Notes: generated by a model from the sequence alone, not told the origin. DNA of 64,000 nt from DSXH01 sp964532065 (GCA_964532065.1 CAZHHG010000007.1:1-64000), one strand, 5' to 3'; shown: positions 18,456 through 27,853, counted from the first letter of the stretch. A program made the numbers and translations.

Positions 18456-18938
18456 ATGACTCGTTCAGAAAATCTGAAAAATTTCAGAAACGGATTCGAC
18501 AAATTAAGAATAGCACTTCAAAATTATCCCAAGCAGGCATTTGATTTCAAACCCGCTCCAGGGAAATGGAGTATTAGAGAAATAATAATACACATGGCTG
18601 ACAGTGAGGCCGTTGCTTATGCACGATGCAGAAAAATTATTGCAGAACCTGGTTCCGGGATTATGGTTTACGATCAGGATCTCTGGGCAGAAGAGTTAAA
18701 GTATAGCATCCAGGATATAGATACCGCACTGGAATTATTTGCTTTCCTGAGGGTTTTAACCGTTAAGCTTCTTGAGAATCTGCCCGACTCCAAATGGAAT
18801 AACTATGTTTTGCATCCCGAAAGAGGAAAAGTAAATCTTGATCAATGGCTGGAAATCTATTCGAATCACGTTGATGTTCATATCAATCAGATGAACAGAA
18901 ATCTATCCGACTGGCAGAAATTAAAAACTGTAAATTAA
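18456..18938 (+). CDS. DinB family protein
   Basis: 160 residues. The helices with KPAPGKWSIREIIIHMADSE (first metal His near residue 48) and SNHVDVHINQMNR near the C terminus fit the DinB_2 group with three His ligands. Members are metal-dependent hydrolases or thiol transferases of mostly unknown substrate. It follows the MurU-like gene by 15 bases, with GGGGGG as ribosome site, so probably the same operon, though no functional link is known. Confidence 0.78.
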   Translation: MTRSENLKNFRNGFDKLRIALQNYPKQAFDFKPAPGKWSIREIIIHMADSEAVAYARCRKIIAEPGSGIMVYDQDLWAEELKYSIQDIDTALELFAFLRVLTVKLLENLPDSKWNNYVLHPERGKVNLDQWLEIYSNHVDVHINQMNRNLSDWQKLKTVN

Positions 18939-18954
18939 ATCCGGAGTTATAGTA

Positions 18955-20811
18955 ATGAAAAAAATATTTCTTCTTTTAATATTAGTCTCGTTTTCCATAT
19001 TCGGTCAGGGACGGGAGTGGATAAAAGAGAATTACAGCAAGAAAGAATACCGGATTCCGATGCGCGACGGTATTACATTATTCACTTCTGTTTATACTCC
19101 AAAAGATACAACTAAAGACTACCCCGTTCTTATGATCCGAACACCTTATACAGCGGCTCCTTATGGTGAAGAGAACTTCCCGAATTCTCTTGGGCCGAAC
19201 GATAGCTTTCCGAAGAACGGCTACATTTTTGTTTTTCAGGATGTCCGCGGAAAATTCATGAGCGAAGGGGAATACGATAATATGCGCGCTTACATTCCCG
19301 ATAAAAAAGGAAACCAGTTTGATGAACCGAGCGATACATACGACACAATCGACTGGCTGGTTAAAAATCTAAAATTCAATAACGGCAAAGTCGGTATCTG
19401 GGGAATCTCGTATCCCGGATTCTACGCCGCAATGAGTTTAATTGATTCTCATCCGGCATTGAAAGCCGTATCGCCTCAGGCTCCGATAGCTGACTGGTTT
19501 ATTGGCGACGATATGCATCATAACGGTGCTTTAACACTTACAATGTCTTTCAATTTTTTTAAGGGATTTGATCAGCCGCGGGAGGGATTGACTACAACCT
19601 GGAAATCGATTCCTCCGTATCCGTCGCCGGACATGTACAATTTTTTCCTGGATCTTGGACCTCTACCGAATATCCAGACAAGATTTTTTCAGAACAAACT
19701 TCCATTCTGGAATGCAATAACCAGTCATGGAACATACGACGAATTCTGGCAGTCCAGAAATAATCTCCCCCACTTTAAAAATGTAAAACCTGCATCATTG
19801 ATTGTAGGAGGATGGTACGATTCCGAAGATCTATACGGCCCACTGAATATCTATAAATCGATAGAAGAAAAAAATACTAATAACAATAATTATATTGTAA
19901 TGGGACCATGGAGTCACGGTGGATGGTCCAGAAGCAACGGAAGTTCCTTCGGCGATTTTAATTTTCCTGAAAACACCTCTGAATATTACAACGAGAAGAT
20001 CCTTAATCCGTTCTTTAATTATTTTCTGAAAGGTGAAGGAGATCTCAATATTCCCGAAGCAGTAACCTACAGGACAGGCGATGATAAATGGATTCATCAC
20101 AATGAATGGCCGCCGGTAAATACAATCCCCTCAAAACTTTTTTTCAGCTATGGGAATAAGCTTGTTCGGGAAATGCCGTCGGGTTCAGAAAAGTTATTCA
20201 GTGAATACATAAGCGATCCCTCCAAACCGGTTCCTTACACAGCCAGGTTTCATGATTCGCAGCAGATGTACAACCGGACTTATATGAGTGAGGATCAGAG
20301 GTTCGCCTCTGCACGTCCCGATGTTCTTGCATTTGAAACCGAGCCACTGGCAGAAGACGTGACCATTACCGGACCGATACTCGCCGATCTCTTTGTATCT
20401 ACTACAGGTACGGATGCCGACTGGGTAGTAAAAATCATTGATGTTTACCCGGACGATACGCAGAACCCGAATCCTAATCCAAACAATATAGAACTTGGCG
20501 GATACCAGAGACTAATCCGTTACGAAATAATGCGTGGAAAATTCAGAAACAGTTATGAGAATCCGGAGCCGTTTATTCCCGGCGAGGTTACAAATGTGAA
20601 GGTGAAACTCCAGGCCATCGATCATACATTCAAGAAAGGTCACCGGATAATGGTCCAGATTCAGAGCAGCTTCTTCCCGTTCTTCGACAGGAATCCGCAG
20701 AAGTTCGTTGATATTTATAATGCTAAAGAGGAGGATTTTCAGAAAGCAAACCAGAGGATCTATTTTTCAAAGGAATATCCGTCACAAGTTCAATTTTCTA
20801 TTACAAAATAA
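18955..20811 (+). CDS. Secreted CocE/NonD (S15) family hydrolase
   Basis: 618 residues with signal peptide (FSIFGQG). N-terminal alpha/beta-hydrolase domain with YRIPMRDGITLFTSVY, nucleophile elbow GISYPGF near residue 153, acid in GGWYDSEDLYG and His in GPWSHGGWSR. C-terminal jelly-roll domain (about 400-610) typical of X-Pro dipeptidyl-peptidase/cocaine esterase/glutaryl-7-ACA acylase enzymes. It hydrolyses acyl or peptide bonds outside the cytoplasm; the substrate is unknown. ATG 18955 lies 16 bases after the DinB gene with CCGGAG upstream. Together with the M28 enzyme it suggests peptide feeding. Confidence 0.88.
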   Translation: MKKIFLLLILVSFSIFGQGREWIKENYSKKEYRIPMRDGITLFTSVYTPKDTTKDYPVLMIRTPYTAAPYGEENFPNSLGPNDSFPKNGYIFVFQDVRGKFMSEGEYDNMRAYIPDKKGNQFDEPSDTYDTIDWLVKNLKFNNGKVGIWGISYPGFYAAMSLIDSHPALKAVSPQAPIADWFIGDDMHHNGALTLTMSFNFFKGFDQPREGLTTTWKSIPPYPSPDMYNFFLDLGPLPNIQTRFFQNKLPFWNAITSHGTYDEFWQSRNNLPHFKNVKPASLIVGGWYDSEDLYGPLNIYKSIEEKNTNNNNYIVMGPWSHGGWSRSNGSSFGDFNFPENTSEYYNEKILNPFFNYFLKGEGDLNIPEAVTYRTGDDKWIHHNEWPPVNTIPSKLFFSYGNKLVREMPSGSEKLFSEYISDPSKPVPYTARFHDSQQMYNRTYMSEDQRFASARPDVLAFETEPLAEDVTITGPILADLFVSTTGTDADWVVKIIDVYPDDTQNPNPNPNNIELGGYQRLIRYEIMRGKFRNSYENPEPFIPGEVTNVKVKLQAIDHTFKKGHRIMVQIQSSFFPFFDRNPQKFVDIYNAKEEDFQKANQRIYFSKEYPSQVQFSITK

Positions 20812-20865
20812 TTTCGGTATATAAATTTTTTGGTTAACTTGCACATCAACAAAGGCGGAGTAGAA

Positions 20866-21393
20866 ATGAAAAGGACAATCTTTACACTCATTCTATTATT
20901 TGCAGGTTTTTCGATTGTATTTCCGCAATCGATCTCGATAGGACCCCAGGTTGCGTACATTAAAACTTCCGATGCGGAAAAAGGGGTTCTTATGCCTGCC
21001 GGTGCAATCAGGTTAAATCTCGGAGGACTGGCAATTGAAGGATCAATCGGTTATAAATCCGAAGAATTTATGGGCGGCATTGTTAAAGCAACATCATACC
21101 CGATAATGGCAACTGCATTGCTTAAACTTCTACCTTTAATTCATATTGAAGCCGGGCTGGGATGGTATAATACCAAAATTGAATACAGCGGAGTTCTGGG
21201 TTCTTTACCATCCGAAACTCAAAGTGAAGTAGGATACCACGCAGGCGCAGGCATTGAACTCGAATTAGGAAATATAATCGTAACAGGCGATCTCCGTTAT
21301 GTGAAAATGGGTGAACTGAAAGACCTTCAAAATGTAAATGATCTGAAGAGCGATTTCATTGCTATTTTCGGTGGTCTGATGTTTAAATTATAA
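20866..21393 (+). CDS. Small outer-membrane beta-barrel protein
   Basis: 175 residues from ATG 20866, which has GGCGGAG upstream; an in-frame TTG at 20830 is rejected because it would bury the signal peptide. A signal peptide ends near FPQS. The rest is a run of amphipathic strands with glycine turns (SIGPQVAYIK, IHIEAGLGWYNTKIEYSG, GAGIELELGNIIVTGDLRYV), typical of an eight-strand barrel (OprF/OmpW-size). It ends in GGLMFKL. No more specific assignment is possible. Confidence 0.65.
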   Translation: MKRTIFTLILLFAGFSIVFPQSISIGPQVAYIKTSDAEKGVLMPAGAIRLNLGGLAIEGSIGYKSEEFMGGIVKATSYPIMATALLKLLPLIHIEAGLGWYNTKIEYSGVLGSLPSETQSEVGYHAGAGIELELGNIIVTGDLRYVKMGELKDLQNVNDLKSDFIAIFGGLMFKL

Positions 21394-21427
21394 TTGAAAA
21401 AATTTCTCATTAATCGATTGAGGCATT

Positions 21428-21982
21428 ATGATATACGACCAGCTAAAAAATGCAGAGCTCTACTTCCCGATAAGTGAGAGACTGATTAAGGCTTTTGAAT
21501 ATTTGAGGTCGCAAGACTTTACTAATATTGAACCGGGGCGGTATGATATAGACGGGGATAATATTTACGCAATTGTCCAGGAGTATGATACAAAACCGAT
21601 GACATCCGGTAGATGGGAAGCCCATAAGAAGTATATCGACGTTCAGTATATTGTTAACGGTAAGGAAAAAATGGGATATTCTCATAAGAACAAAATGATT
21701 GTAACACATGAATATAATCCGGAAAAGGACGCTCTTTATTTAAAAGGGGAAGGTAATTTTCTTACTGCCGAAGCAGGTTATTTTGCGGTATTTTTCCCGA
21801 GCGACATGCATATGCCCTGCATAGCACTCAATCTTTCTACTCCGGTTAAAAAGGTGGTTATTAAAGTAAGAATCGAAGCCGCTGATCTGGAAGAAGCCGC
21901 TGCTGAATTGACGCAGAACCCGGCTGAAGAAACAAATACGGAACCTGAACCGGAATCACCTAAAGAAGAAACAACACTTTAA
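21428..21982 (+). CDS. YhcH/YjgK/YiaL family protein
   Basis: 184 residues. The cupin-like family features are clear: MIYDQLKNAELYFPISERL, WEAHKKYIDVQYIVNGKEKM and a metal-site pattern PSDMHMPCIA near residue 125. Family members (NanQ in E. coli) help sialic-acid or other sugar-acid metabolism as anomerases. A 35-residue acidic, Glu/Pro/Thr-rich tail (about 150-184) is an addition to the usual 150-residue family. No sialic-acid genes are nearby; a link to amino-sugar recycling at 16-18 kb is possible but unproven. Confidence 0.82.
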   Translation: MIYDQLKNAELYFPISERLIKAFEYLRSQDFTNIEPGRYDIDGDNIYAIVQEYDTKPMTSGRWEAHKKYIDVQYIVNGKEKMGYSHKNKMIVTHEYNPEKDALYLKGEGNFLTAEAGYFAVFFPSDMHMPCIALNLSTPVKKVVIKVRIEAADLEEAAAELTQNPAEETNTEPEPESPKEETTL

Positions 21983-21988
21983 AAAAAA

Positions 21989-22020
21989 AATCTAACCTGT
22001 CTATGCGGACAGGTTAGATT
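21989..22020. terminator. Bidirectional Rho-independent terminator
   Basis: 13-bp perfect stem AATCTAACCTGTC (21989-22001) / GACAGGTTAGATT (22008-22020), 6-base loop. An A-run of ten lies on the left and ACATTTTTAT on the right. It separates the convergent YhcH-family and FKBP genes. Confidence 0.9.
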
Positions 22021-22047
22021 ACATTTTTATCCTTCAGCAGATTTTAA

Positions 22048-22746
22048 CTAGGGATTAATTCCAAGCAATTCAACTTCGAAGATCAGTACTTCATTTGGTC
22101 CTATTACTCCGCCCGCACCGTTCTCGCCATAAGCAAGTTCGGACGGAATAAAGAGTTGCCATTTATCTCCGACGCGCATTAACTGAAGTGCCTCTGTCCA
22201 TCCTTTAATCACCTGGGTTACTCCAAATACTGCAGGCTCATTACGGTCGTAGCTGCTGTCAAATTTTGTTCCGCTAATTAAAGTACCTGTATAATGAACC
22301 TTTACTCTGTCTTCAGGTTTGGGAGAGGGACCTTCACCTTTTACCAGGGATTTGTATTGAAGCCCGCTTGCCAGAGTAATAACACCTTCTTTCTTGGAAT
22401 TTTCTTCAAGGAATTTCATTCCTTCAGCTTTTCTGATACTTCCTTTGGCTTTCTCCTCTTCTTTAATTTGCGCCATTCTTTTCTGGTTAAAGGCCATCAT
22501 AACATCCTGCATCTGTTCATCAGTTAATAATTTCTGCTGGCCGGAAACGGCATCTTTTATCCCCTGCATCAGTATTTCAAAATTTATATTCATCGAGGGA
22601 TCCTTGAGATTAACACCGATGTTCTGACCGATACTGTAGCTTACCGAATCATCTACGGTTTTTAACATGACACTGCTCTTATCGTTCTGAGCTAGTATTG
22701 CCGCCGATCCGATTAAAAGAAGCAAAAAAACTTTTACTGATCTCAT
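22048..22746 (-). CDS. FKBP-type peptidyl-prolyl isomerase, periplasmic
   Basis: 232 residues with a signal peptide (LLLIGSAAILAQ). The N-terminal helical dimerisation region (about 30-115) is as in FkpA/Mip. The FKBP domain (about 135-232) shows GLQYKSLVKGEGPSPKPEDR, VHYTGTLISGTKFDSSYDR, VIKGWTEALQLMRVGDKW and FEVELLGI. It speeds proline isomerisation and acts as a chaperone in the envelope. It is followed by the shared terminator at 21989-22020 and appears monocistronic. Confidence 0.92.
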   Translation of the reverse strand: MRSVKVFLLLLIGSAAILAQNDKSSVMLKTVDDSVSYSIGQNIGVNLKDPSMNINFEILMQGIKDAVSGQQKLLTDEQMQDVMMAFNQKRMAQIKEEEKAKGSIRKAEGMKFLEENSKKEGVITLASGLQYKSLVKGEGPSPKPEDRVKVHYTGTLISGTKFDSSYDRNEPAVFGVTQVIKGWTEALQLMRVGDKWQLFIPSELAYGENGAGGVIGPNEVLIFEVELLGINP

Positions 22747-22910
22747 TTTATCTCCATTGTTCTGAATTATTATTTATGGGGGTCGAAAATAAGTCCGTTT
22801 TCTTTTATTAGCAAATCATAATTAAATCCAAATCTATCAAGTATTAGCTGGAAACGATTTGATTGAAAATTTCTGAATAATTAATTTGAAAAAAACAATT
22901 GGAGTGTATA

Positions 22911-23891
22911 ATGAAAAAGATTCTGATCCTGTTAATAACATTTGTTTTAGTTTCCGTTTCGAGCGCCCAGAATTTCTATTCGAATGAACCCTTAGCACAT
23001 ACATACTCGATAGTTGCATTCGATCCGGAGACTGGAGATATGGGTGTGGCCGTTCAATCCCACTGGTTTTCGGTCGGGACAATTGTAAGCTGGGGCGAAG
23101 CAGGAGTTGGAGTAATTGCAACACAGTCTTTTGTAAACCCCTCGTTCGGTCCGCGCGGCTTAGAATTACTTAAAAGTGGTAAGAGTCCGCAGGAAGTCGT
23201 AGATCTTCTGATAAGCTTAGATGAAGGAAGGGATTTCAGGCAGCTGGCTGTGCTTGATTCAAAAGGCCGGGCCGCATCTTATACTGGATCCAAATGCATA
23301 CAACCCGCCGGAAATATTGTGGGAACAAATTTCTCGGTTCAGGCAAATATGATGATTAACGACAAAGTCTGGCCAGCGATGGCTGAAGCCTATAAAAATT
23401 CCAAAGGCTCGCTTGTGGAAAGATTAATGACCGCTCTTGAAGCCGCCGAAAACGCCGGGGGCGATATTCGGGGAAAACAGTCGGCCGCTTTGTTGGTTGT
23501 AAGAGGAAAACCGACCGGCAATATCTGGCAGGACCGACTTGTAGATCTTAGAATAGATGACCATCAGCAGCCGCTTGAGGAATTAAGAAGATTACTGAAA
23601 GTGCACCGGGCTTACGAACATATGAATAACGGCGATCTTGCAGTCGAGAAAAATGAAATGGACAAAGCGATGGAAGAATATTCGGCGGCTATGAAAATGT
23701 TTCCTGATAATCTTGAAATGAAATACTGGACTGCCGTTACATTAGCAAATAAAGGAAGGATTGAAGAAGCTCTGCCGATGTTTAAGAAGATTTTCAGCGA
23801 AAATCCTAACTGGAAGTCACTTACAGAACGGCTGTTACCGAATGGTCTGCTTACTGTTGATGAAAAAACATTCAAAAAGATTATGGAATAG
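22911..23891 (+). CDS. Secreted DUF1028 protein with C-terminal TPR-like helices
   Basis: 326 residues from ATG 22911 (GGAGTG at 22901-22906; an in-frame TTG at 22899 is rejected). A signal peptide ends near SSAQ. DUF1028 occupies about 25-220 with the diagnostic HTYSIVAFDPETGDMGVAVQ near its start and GVGVIATQSFVNPSFGPRGL further on; this fold belongs to the Ntn-hydrolase group. About 100 C-terminal residues look like two tetratricopeptide repeats (MNNGDLAVEKNEMDKAMEEY, then ALPMFKKIFSENPNW). Biochemical function is unknown. The hairpin at 23910-23932 follows. Confidence 0.85.
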   Translation: MKKILILLITFVLVSVSSAQNFYSNEPLAHTYSIVAFDPETGDMGVAVQSHWFSVGTIVSWGEAGVGVIATQSFVNPSFGPRGLELLKSGKSPQEVVDLLISLDEGRDFRQLAVLDSKGRAASYTGSKCIQPAGNIVGTNFSVQANMMINDKVWPAMAEAYKNSKGSLVERLMTALEAAENAGGDIRGKQSAALLVVRGKPTGNIWQDRLVDLRIDDHQQPLEELRRLLKVHRAYEHMNNGDLAVEKNEMDKAMEEYSAAMKMFPDNLEMKYWTAVTLANKGRIEEALPMFKKIFSENPNWKSLTERLLPNGLLTVDEKTFKKIME

Positions 23892-23909
23892 TACTTAGGT
23901 GAATTTGAG

Positions 23910-23932
23910 ATCCCTCTGACTATAAGAGGGAT
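23910..23932. terminator. Terminator hairpin between convergent genes
   Basis: 8-bp perfect stem ATCCCTCT (23910-23917) / AGAGGGAT (23925-23932) with a 7-base loop. The following T tract is short, so strength is uncertain. It abuts the stop codon of the minus-strand gene. Confidence 0.5.
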
Positions 23933-25504
23933 TTAAAATGGGAACTCTTCCTTATAATCAACTTTTTTCTGAGGAATTAAATTTTCCTGATTTAGTTTTG
24001 CAATCTGGTGAACCGGATTTCCTTCAATATAAATCGACTTATACGGTTTAGTTGGACACGCATACTCGCAGGCACCGCACCCGATGCAATATTCATCTCT
24101 CACCTCAGGGATAAAGAGTTTTCCCTGATAAGGGATCATATGAACAGCTTTGGTTGGACAATGTTCTGAACAGGCTCCGCAATCAGTTTTTTCTGTTTCT
24201 ACAATGCAGTTTTCCTTAATGAATTTGGCTTTGCCAAGCTGGGCTAATTTTTTATCCTTCAGCGATAGCGGAAGAATGGCTCCGGTTGGGCAGACATCAC
24301 CGCAAATCTTGCACTCAAAATTGCAGAATCCGGCTGTATTATCGAGACGGGGCTGAAGCATTCCAAGAAATCCGTATTCCAGAAACGACGGCTGAAGGAC
24401 CTGAGTAGGACACGCACTTACACAGAGATGGCATGCGGTACAGATGCCGTTGAATCTCTCAAGCGATAAAGATCCGGGAGGTGAAATTGCATTTTCCCTT
24501 ATCACCGGAACAGTACTCTCCTTTTTAGCGACAATCTTCTTCTTAACCTGACCCAGAACTTCCGACACGGAAGCGAGATAGACTCCAGAAGCAATCAGGA
24601 AATTTCTCTTCGACTGATCGAAAGAATCGGCGGATTGAACTGCCGGAAGAGCAAACTGATATTTTATTCCTTCGGTAGGACATGACTGGATGCAATTAAA
24701 ACATGCCACGCACCTCGACATATCAACGCTCATCTCTTCGCTGTTAATACAATTTGCTTTACAATCTTTCGCACAGATACCGCACTTAAGACAATCCTCT
24801 TTTTCAATTCGGATTTTGTAAAAGGAAAATCTGGATATGAATCCGAGAAATGTTCCGACCGGGCAGACAGTATTACAATATAATCTTCCCTTAAAATAAG
24901 AGAGATAAAGTACCAGAAGGAAGAATGACCCGGTTATTGCGAACGGAACCGGATTGAAAGAATGGATCTCAAATGGAAAGATCCAGTAGATTTTAAATGA
25001 CTCAAGAATAGATGCGGCAAGATTATTGGAACTGATAAGAACGGGTCTAAAGAAATTTCCGGAGATTCTTCCGTACATACTATACGGATCAAGAAGTGTA
25101 ATACCGAATGAACTTCCAAAAAGAAACAGAATTACCGGAAGCGTAAAAAGTGTCCAGCGAAGAATCCTCTGCTCTTTTTTAAAAACAAACCTTCTCTTTT
25201 TCTTTTTACCGATCACGCCGGAAATATAATTGACAAGGTCCTGCAGGAATCCTAACGGACAAATAGTTGAACAGTAGACTCTCCCGAAAAGAATTGTAAG
25301 AATAAAAACTAATATGAATCCGGTTGTAATAAAGGAAAAGATGGAAATTGATTTTATTAGCGAAGGGACAAACTGAAAATAAATAATTCCATTAACTGCA
25401 TTTTCCGGAAGCAGTCCGCTGAAATCGATAAGAACAAGTGTGGTCGGGACAACAAATATTATTGATAGAATAATTCTGATTTTCCGGAGAAGAGATGTAT
25501 TCAT
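23933..25504 (-). CDS. NapH/NapG-like polyferredoxin fusion, membrane-bound
   Basis: 523 residues. The first half is NapH/NosR-like: four or five membrane segments with the two cytoplasmic CxxxCP motifs CSTICPLG (about 78) and CNTVCPVG (about 210), then two ferredoxin-type clusters (CLKCGICAKDC, CVACFNCIQSC). After a KRNFLIASGVYLAS hydrophobic segment near 300, which looks like a retained NapG signal, come four more cluster motifs (CTACHLCVSACPT; CNFECKICGDVCPT; CGACSEHCPT; CIGCGACEYACPT). It probably moves electrons between quinol and a periplasmic or cytoplasmic partner. The DUF362 gene lies 53 bases upstream on the same strand. No nitrate reductase gene is in the window. Confidence 0.82.
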   Translation of the reverse strand: MNTSLLRKIRIILSIIFVVPTTLVLIDFSGLLPENAVNGIIYFQFVPSLIKSISIFSFITTGFILVFILTILFGRVYCSTICPLGFLQDLVNYISGVIGKKKKRRFVFKKEQRILRWTLFTLPVILFLFGSSFGITLLDPYSMYGRISGNFFRPVLISSNNLAASILESFKIYWIFPFEIHSFNPVPFAITGSFFLLVLYLSYFKGRLYCNTVCPVGTFLGFISRFSFYKIRIEKEDCLKCGICAKDCKANCINSEEMSVDMSRCVACFNCIQSCPTEGIKYQFALPAVQSADSFDQSKRNFLIASGVYLASVSEVLGQVKKKIVAKKESTVPVIRENAISPPGSLSLERFNGICTACHLCVSACPTQVLQPSFLEYGFLGMLQPRLDNTAGFCNFECKICGDVCPTGAILPLSLKDKKLAQLGKAKFIKENCIVETEKTDCGACSEHCPTKAVHMIPYQGKLFIPEVRDEYCIGCGACEYACPTKPYKSIYIEGNPVHQIAKLNQENLIPQKKVDYKEEFPF

Positions 25505-25557
25505 TTATTGCCGACCGAATTCTGGTTAAAAATAATCGGAAAAATTCCGTTGTCGAA

Positions 25558-26478
25558 TTATAGAATGATTCTTTTAATCTGCAGAGAACTCAAATCCATT
25601 TTACCGACTCCCATTTCGTCGGCATATTTTATATGGGGAACAGTTTCGGGTTCCAGACCAAACAGCTTTGCTGAGGCCGCATCGGCGGCTACCATGTCGG
25701 TCGAAATAATCTGGGATTTCATAACACTTACATCGGCCTTCGAAACTCCCCGCGGACCGTTTTTCATCATGACATAATACGCATCTACAATATTCAACGC
25801 GGGCTTCTTATGGAACGTGGCGAAGTCCGCAATACATTGATGCAGGTTATTACGATGCCAGTAGCCGCGGTCCCATACAACACCCATCAGATTCTTCATA
25901 TTAATAGTGATGCGAGTAGAACTGTGATTTTTAAGAATAGGCATGTTGATAAAAACATCGCTTTCGAGGATCAGTTCATGTACTTTATCTTTAGTTAATT
26001 TCTTCCCGTTCTTAATTGAAACTTCCTGATAGTAGCTTTCGGTGTTACCCGGTACCATAGTACCTTTGGCATCTTTCACTGCTTTTTCAATCCCGCTGTT
26101 GGAATAGCATCTTCTCCAATCGTCGCACGTATGATCAAAAACATAGACATCTTTGGCGCCGGCATCAAAGCAATGCTTAATAACCCGGGCAACCAGTTTG
26201 GGATTAGTGTTGGCGCCTAACTCAGGAATAACATCCCAGCCGATATTCGGTTTAATTACCACTTTCTGATTTTTCTTTATGAATGATTTCATTCCTCCAA
26301 ATTGTTTAATGGCCTCATCGAACATTGCATCGGGTTCTCCGCCTTTTATAGCAACGAGGTCGTATGCCTGAGAAACGGAATAACTGCTTCGAGCAAACAT
26401 TTTACCATAAATACCCGGTGTAATTGTTGCTGCACCGGTTAAAAATCCGGCGGTTTTTAAAAAATCTCTTCTATCCAT
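25558..26478 (-). CDS. Tat-exported DUF362 protein
   Basis: About 306 residues. The N terminus MDRRDFLKTAGFLTGAATIT is a twin-arginine signal, implying folded export, usually with a cofactor. The DUF362 domain follows (VAIKGGEPDAMFDEAIKQFG, VVIKPNIGWDV, INMPILKNHSSTRITINMKN, FGLEPETVPHIKYADE). GTG at 26484 is also in frame, but the GGTGA just before ATG 26478 favours the latter. DUF362 proteins are often found next to polyferredoxins, as here, and are presumed redox proteins. Few cysteines remain in this copy, so it probably carries no FeS cluster of its own. Confidence 0.85.
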   Translation of the reverse strand: MDRRDFLKTAGFLTGAATITPGIYGKMFARSSYSVSQAYDLVAIKGGEPDAMFDEAIKQFGGMKSFIKKNQKVVIKPNIGWDVIPELGANTNPKLVARVIKHCFDAGAKDVYVFDHTCDDWRRCYSNSGIEKAVKDAKGTMVPGNTESYYQEVSIKNGKKLTKDKVHELILESDVFINMPILKNHSSTRITINMKNLMGVVWDRGYWHRNNLHQCIADFATFHKKPALNIVDAYYVMMKNGPRGVSKADVSVMKSQIISTDMVAADAASAKLFGLEPETVPHIKYADEMGVGKMDLSSLQIKRIIL

Positions 26479-26569
26479 TGTCACCTGCTATTTTACACTA
26501 CATTTTTTGTGTCTAAAACTTATCAATATATTATATTGCATTCAAGGAAATTAGAAATGAGGGTCAATT

Positions 26570-27076
26570 ATGAATGTTGCTGCAATATCTCTTTCCAATA
26601 TTAAAGTTAGATCGGTTCTTCTAGATTTGATTGCTCTACTTTTCATCGCATTCGCACCGGCTCTATCACATATGTTCGCACTGCCGATCTATATGCTCGA
26701 ACCGATGAGAATAATGCTAATTCTATCTATTGTTCATACATCACGAAAGAACAGTTACCTTATCGCGCTGGCATTACCTCTTTTTTCGTTCATTATCTCA
26801 ACTCATCCCTCGGTAATAAAAACTTTATTGATCAGTTCCGAGCTGATTTTAAATCTATTTCTTTTCGGTCTTTTTCTTAATTACATCAGGAATTCCTTCT
26901 TAGCGGTATTTTCAAGCATACTGATAAGCAAAGTGTTTTACTACACGGTTAAATTCGGATTGCTCTCATTAGGTATTATGAGCGGCGACTTAATTGCTAC
27001 TCCAATTTATCTTCAGGCAATAGTAACAACTGTACTGGCAATTTATCTTTTTCTTTTCTACAGATCCGGAAAATAA
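26570..27076 (+). CDS. Polytopic membrane protein, possibly an ECF-type substrate-binding subunit
   Basis: 168 residues, five or six predicted membrane segments (LLDLIALLFIAFAPALSHMF, IYMLEPMRIMLILSIVH, YLIALALPLFSFIIS, TLLISSELILNLFLFGLFLN, and a final AIVTTVLAIYLFLFYRS). Size and layout would suit an ECF transporter S component, but no diagnostic motif or energising partner is seen, so this is only a suggestion. It is divergent from DUF362 with 91 bases between. ATG 26570 follows GAGGGTCAATT. Confidence 0.5.
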   Translation: MNVAAISLSNIKVRSVLLDLIALLFIAFAPALSHMFALPIYMLEPMRIMLILSIVHTSRKNSYLIALALPLFSFIISTHPSVIKTLLISSELILNLFLFGLFLNYIRNSFLAVFSSILISKVFYYTVKFGLLSLGIMSGDLIATPIYLQAIVTTVLAIYLFLFYRSGK

Positions 27077-27084
27077 ATTTTGAA

Positions 27085-27111
27085 GCGGGGCAGGACCGGT
27101 TCCCGTCCCGC
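27085..27111. terminator. GC-rich hairpin between convergent genes
   Basis: GCGGG(G)C at 27085-27091 pairs with CCCGC at 27107-27111. An imperfect inner stem extends it, then ATTATTT follows. It lies between the stop codons of the membrane protein gene (+) and the glycosyltransferase gene (-). Confidence 0.5.
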
Positions 27112-27112
27112 A

Positions 27113-27754
27113 TTATTTAATTGTAGTACAAATACTATCCGGCGTATCCCTGTAATAAATGTAAGTATTCCAGTCGACCTTTTTTACGTTAAATTTCCCG
27201 TCAGCCCTTTCGAAAAAATCGGAGTCATCGCTGTAGCTGAGGTCTTTGAAACCGCCGAGCTCGAAAAAAATTTCCCTTTTCCCGAAAAATGTACCGCCTA
27301 TTACACATTCAGAAATATGAATCTCTTTTGTAAGGTCGTTTTTATCTTTGACGAACGGATGACCGATTATTTCCGCACCGCTATGGATCATATCAACCTC
27401 AGGATTGTTCTTCATATAATCGATTCTAAGTTGAATATGATCGGGTTTATACTCATCATCACTTCCGATAAACGTAATGTACCTTCCACAGGATGCGAGG
27501 ATTCCTGCGTTTGTAGCAAGAGGAGATTTACGGTTGGAATGTTTGAGGTACCTGATATTTTCATAGTTATTCAGGAATTTATCGGCAATCTCGAATGTTC
27601 CGTCCGAACTTCCATCGTCTGAGATTATCAGTTCCCAATTTCTGAAGGTCTGGGCCAGAATTGAATTAATGGACCTTTCAAGATAATCCTTCCGGTTATA
27701 CGTCGGCATTACAATGGAAACAATTGGCAATTTTTCTTTGTAAACACTTATCAT
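27113..27754 (-). CDS. Family 2 glycosyltransferase
   Basis: 213 residues, one GT-A domain. SIVMPTYNRKDYLERSINSI is at the N terminus with the nucleotide-binding DDGSSDGT near 47-54; the metal-binding GSDDEY is near 98. The acceptor region contains FFGKREIFFELGGFKDLSYS and DDSDFFERA. It transfers a sugar from a nucleotide donor to a surface glycan or lipid. No membrane segment, so cytoplasmic or peripheral. At 213 residues it is compact but appears complete. It is not in an obvious operon. Confidence 0.87.
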   Translation of the reverse strand: MISVYKEKLPIVSIVMPTYNRKDYLERSINSILAQTFRNWELIISDDGSSDGTFEIADKFLNNYENIRYLKHSNRKSPLATNAGILASCGRYITFIGSDDEYKPDHIQLRIDYMKNNPEVDMIHSGAEIIGHPFVKDKNDLTKEIHISECVIGGTFFGKREIFFELGGFKDLSYSDDSDFFERADGKFNVKKVDWNTYIYYRDTPDSICTTIK

Positions 27755-27853
27755 AATTCACTTTTCCGATTTCGAATTGCCCAAATATAGTTTTTTATTC
27801 TTTGTTTTTTTGATTAATTTGGCTCGCAATTTTGAAGATAAAAGCTTTGAAAA

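Noticed and set aside
27080..27622. Open frame of 180 codons on the plus strand
   Set aside because: It lies opposite the family 2 glycosyltransferase gene, whose motifs are unmistakable; the plus-strand translation has no domain, and no ribosome site fits.
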